A stretch of 16,395 nucleotides of DNA, taken from NCBI GenBank assembly GCA_947176615.1, contig CAMWRO010000029.1, positions 1 through 16,395 of the forward strand. The letters are read 5' to 3'. Position 1 is the stretch's first letter; every line of letters begins with the position of its first letter. This document shows, piece by piece, positions 16,165-16,395 of the stretch. The position numbers and the translations under genes were made by a program. Origin of the DNA: an uncultured Porphyromonadaceae bacterium (lineage in GTDB: Bacteria; Bacteroidota; Bacteroidia; Bacteroidales; Muribaculaceae). The notes beneath the pieces were generated by a model. That model made no database searches. It saw only the letters and a list, made by a program, of their open reading frames with translations, and was not told the DNA's origin.

Positions 16165-16177
16165 GTGCAAAATGCAC
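16165..16177. promoter_or_regulatory. Perfect palindrome next to the psd -33 element
   Basis: GTGCAAAATGCAC (5-bp arms, three-base centre) begins six bases upstream of the TTTG of the psd promoter, a place where a regulator dimer could sit. Short enough that chance cannot be excluded. Confidence 0.3.
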
Positions 16178-16238
16178 ACCAAAAAACATCGCAGTGCATG
16201 AATGAAAGCGACATAACAGGGGGGTATGTGTTGCAAAC

Positions 16239-16395
16239 CTCGATAATTGCATCGAGATGTTTAGTCGACAAGCCTGTATTTTGAAGTAGATATTGCGTCG
16301 GAATCGGTGTCGGAAAGTAGTGGTTTAATGTGGCGCAATAGCAATCTGACAAGATTGCATCCTTGAATAGCCGTAGGTTGCCTTGCGCAACCTAC
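16239..16395. repeat. Gene-free edge with three hairpins, the last cut by the window end
   Basis: No credible gene is seen from 16061 to the window end. Inverted repeats are CTCGAT/ATCGAG (16239-16244, 16251-16256), a perfect 7-bp stem GCAATCT/AGATTGC with loop GACA (16341-16358), and a perfect 9-bp stem GTAGGTTGC/GCAACCTAC with a five-base loop (16373-16395). The last stem reaches the final base and may extend further. Its form resembles an interspersed REP-like hairpin or a bidirectional terminator for a gene beyond the edge; the sequence here does not decide. Confidence 0.4.

Noticed and set aside
16137..16352. 71-residue minus-strand frame at the right edge
   Set aside because: Cys/Tyr-rich product without a domain; it overlaps the psd promoter and several hairpins.

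Overview
This window looks like a chromosomal stretch from a member of the order Bacteroidales. The evidence is a SusC/RagA-type TonB-dependent transporter, paired DUF1573 proteins, a DUF4834 protein, a CotH-like secreted protein, upstream elements matching the Bacteroides promoter pattern (TTTG about 19 bases before TAnnTTTG), and AT-rich start regions without clear Shine-Dalgarno sites. The fairly high G+C of the coding DNA and the overall gene style suggest a Muribaculaceae-like (S24-7) lineage, but that family assignment is an inference.

Layout from left to right. (1) Bases 1-1873, minus: the 5' two-thirds of a susC-like gene, broken by an in-frame TAG at 485-487 although the same frame stays open and SusC-like to the window edge. 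(2) Bases 1874-2472: a 600-base gene-free stretch with a likely susC promoter, a perfect 9-bp hairpin, four back-to-back hairpins just downstream of a promoter-like element, and an AT-rich hairpin that may end the rnhB transcript. (3) Bases 2473-3785, minus: an OmpR-type regulator with a degenerate receiver, followed by rnhB, under a good promoter. (4) Bases 3941-5791, minus: a Na/phosphate cotransporter with a PhoU-like tail. (5) Bases 6070-8058, plus: a small secreted protein with a sorting-tail-like C-terminus, then a CotH-kinase-like secreted protein 9 bases later. (6) Bases 8080-8541, minus: an unknown single-pass membrane protein whose promoter abuts its start codon. (7) Bases 8631-9920, plus: a YbdG-type MscS channel. 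(8) Bases 9929-12510, minus: two DUF1573 exported proteins overlapping by ATGA, followed by the MeaB/ArgK GTPase. (9) Bases 12610-16060, minus: a probable operon psd - pssA - DUF4834 - DUF2461 - Ca/Na exchanger, read from a strong promoter at 16128-16158. (10) Bases 16061-16395: the leader and upstream region, with several small hairpins and a stem cut by the window end.

Functionally most of the window is housekeeping: phosphatidylethanolamine synthesis (PssA makes phosphatidylserine, Psd decarboxylates it), ion and osmotic homeostasis (Na/Pi, Ca/Na, MscS), RNA-DNA hybrid repair (RNase HII) and cofactor-enzyme protection (MeaB). The items most worth a second look are the nonsense codon in susC, the hairpin cluster at 2241-2351, the degenerate response regulator, and the secreted pair at 6070-8058. 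I saw no CRISPR array, tRNA, rRNA, insertion sequence or defence system.
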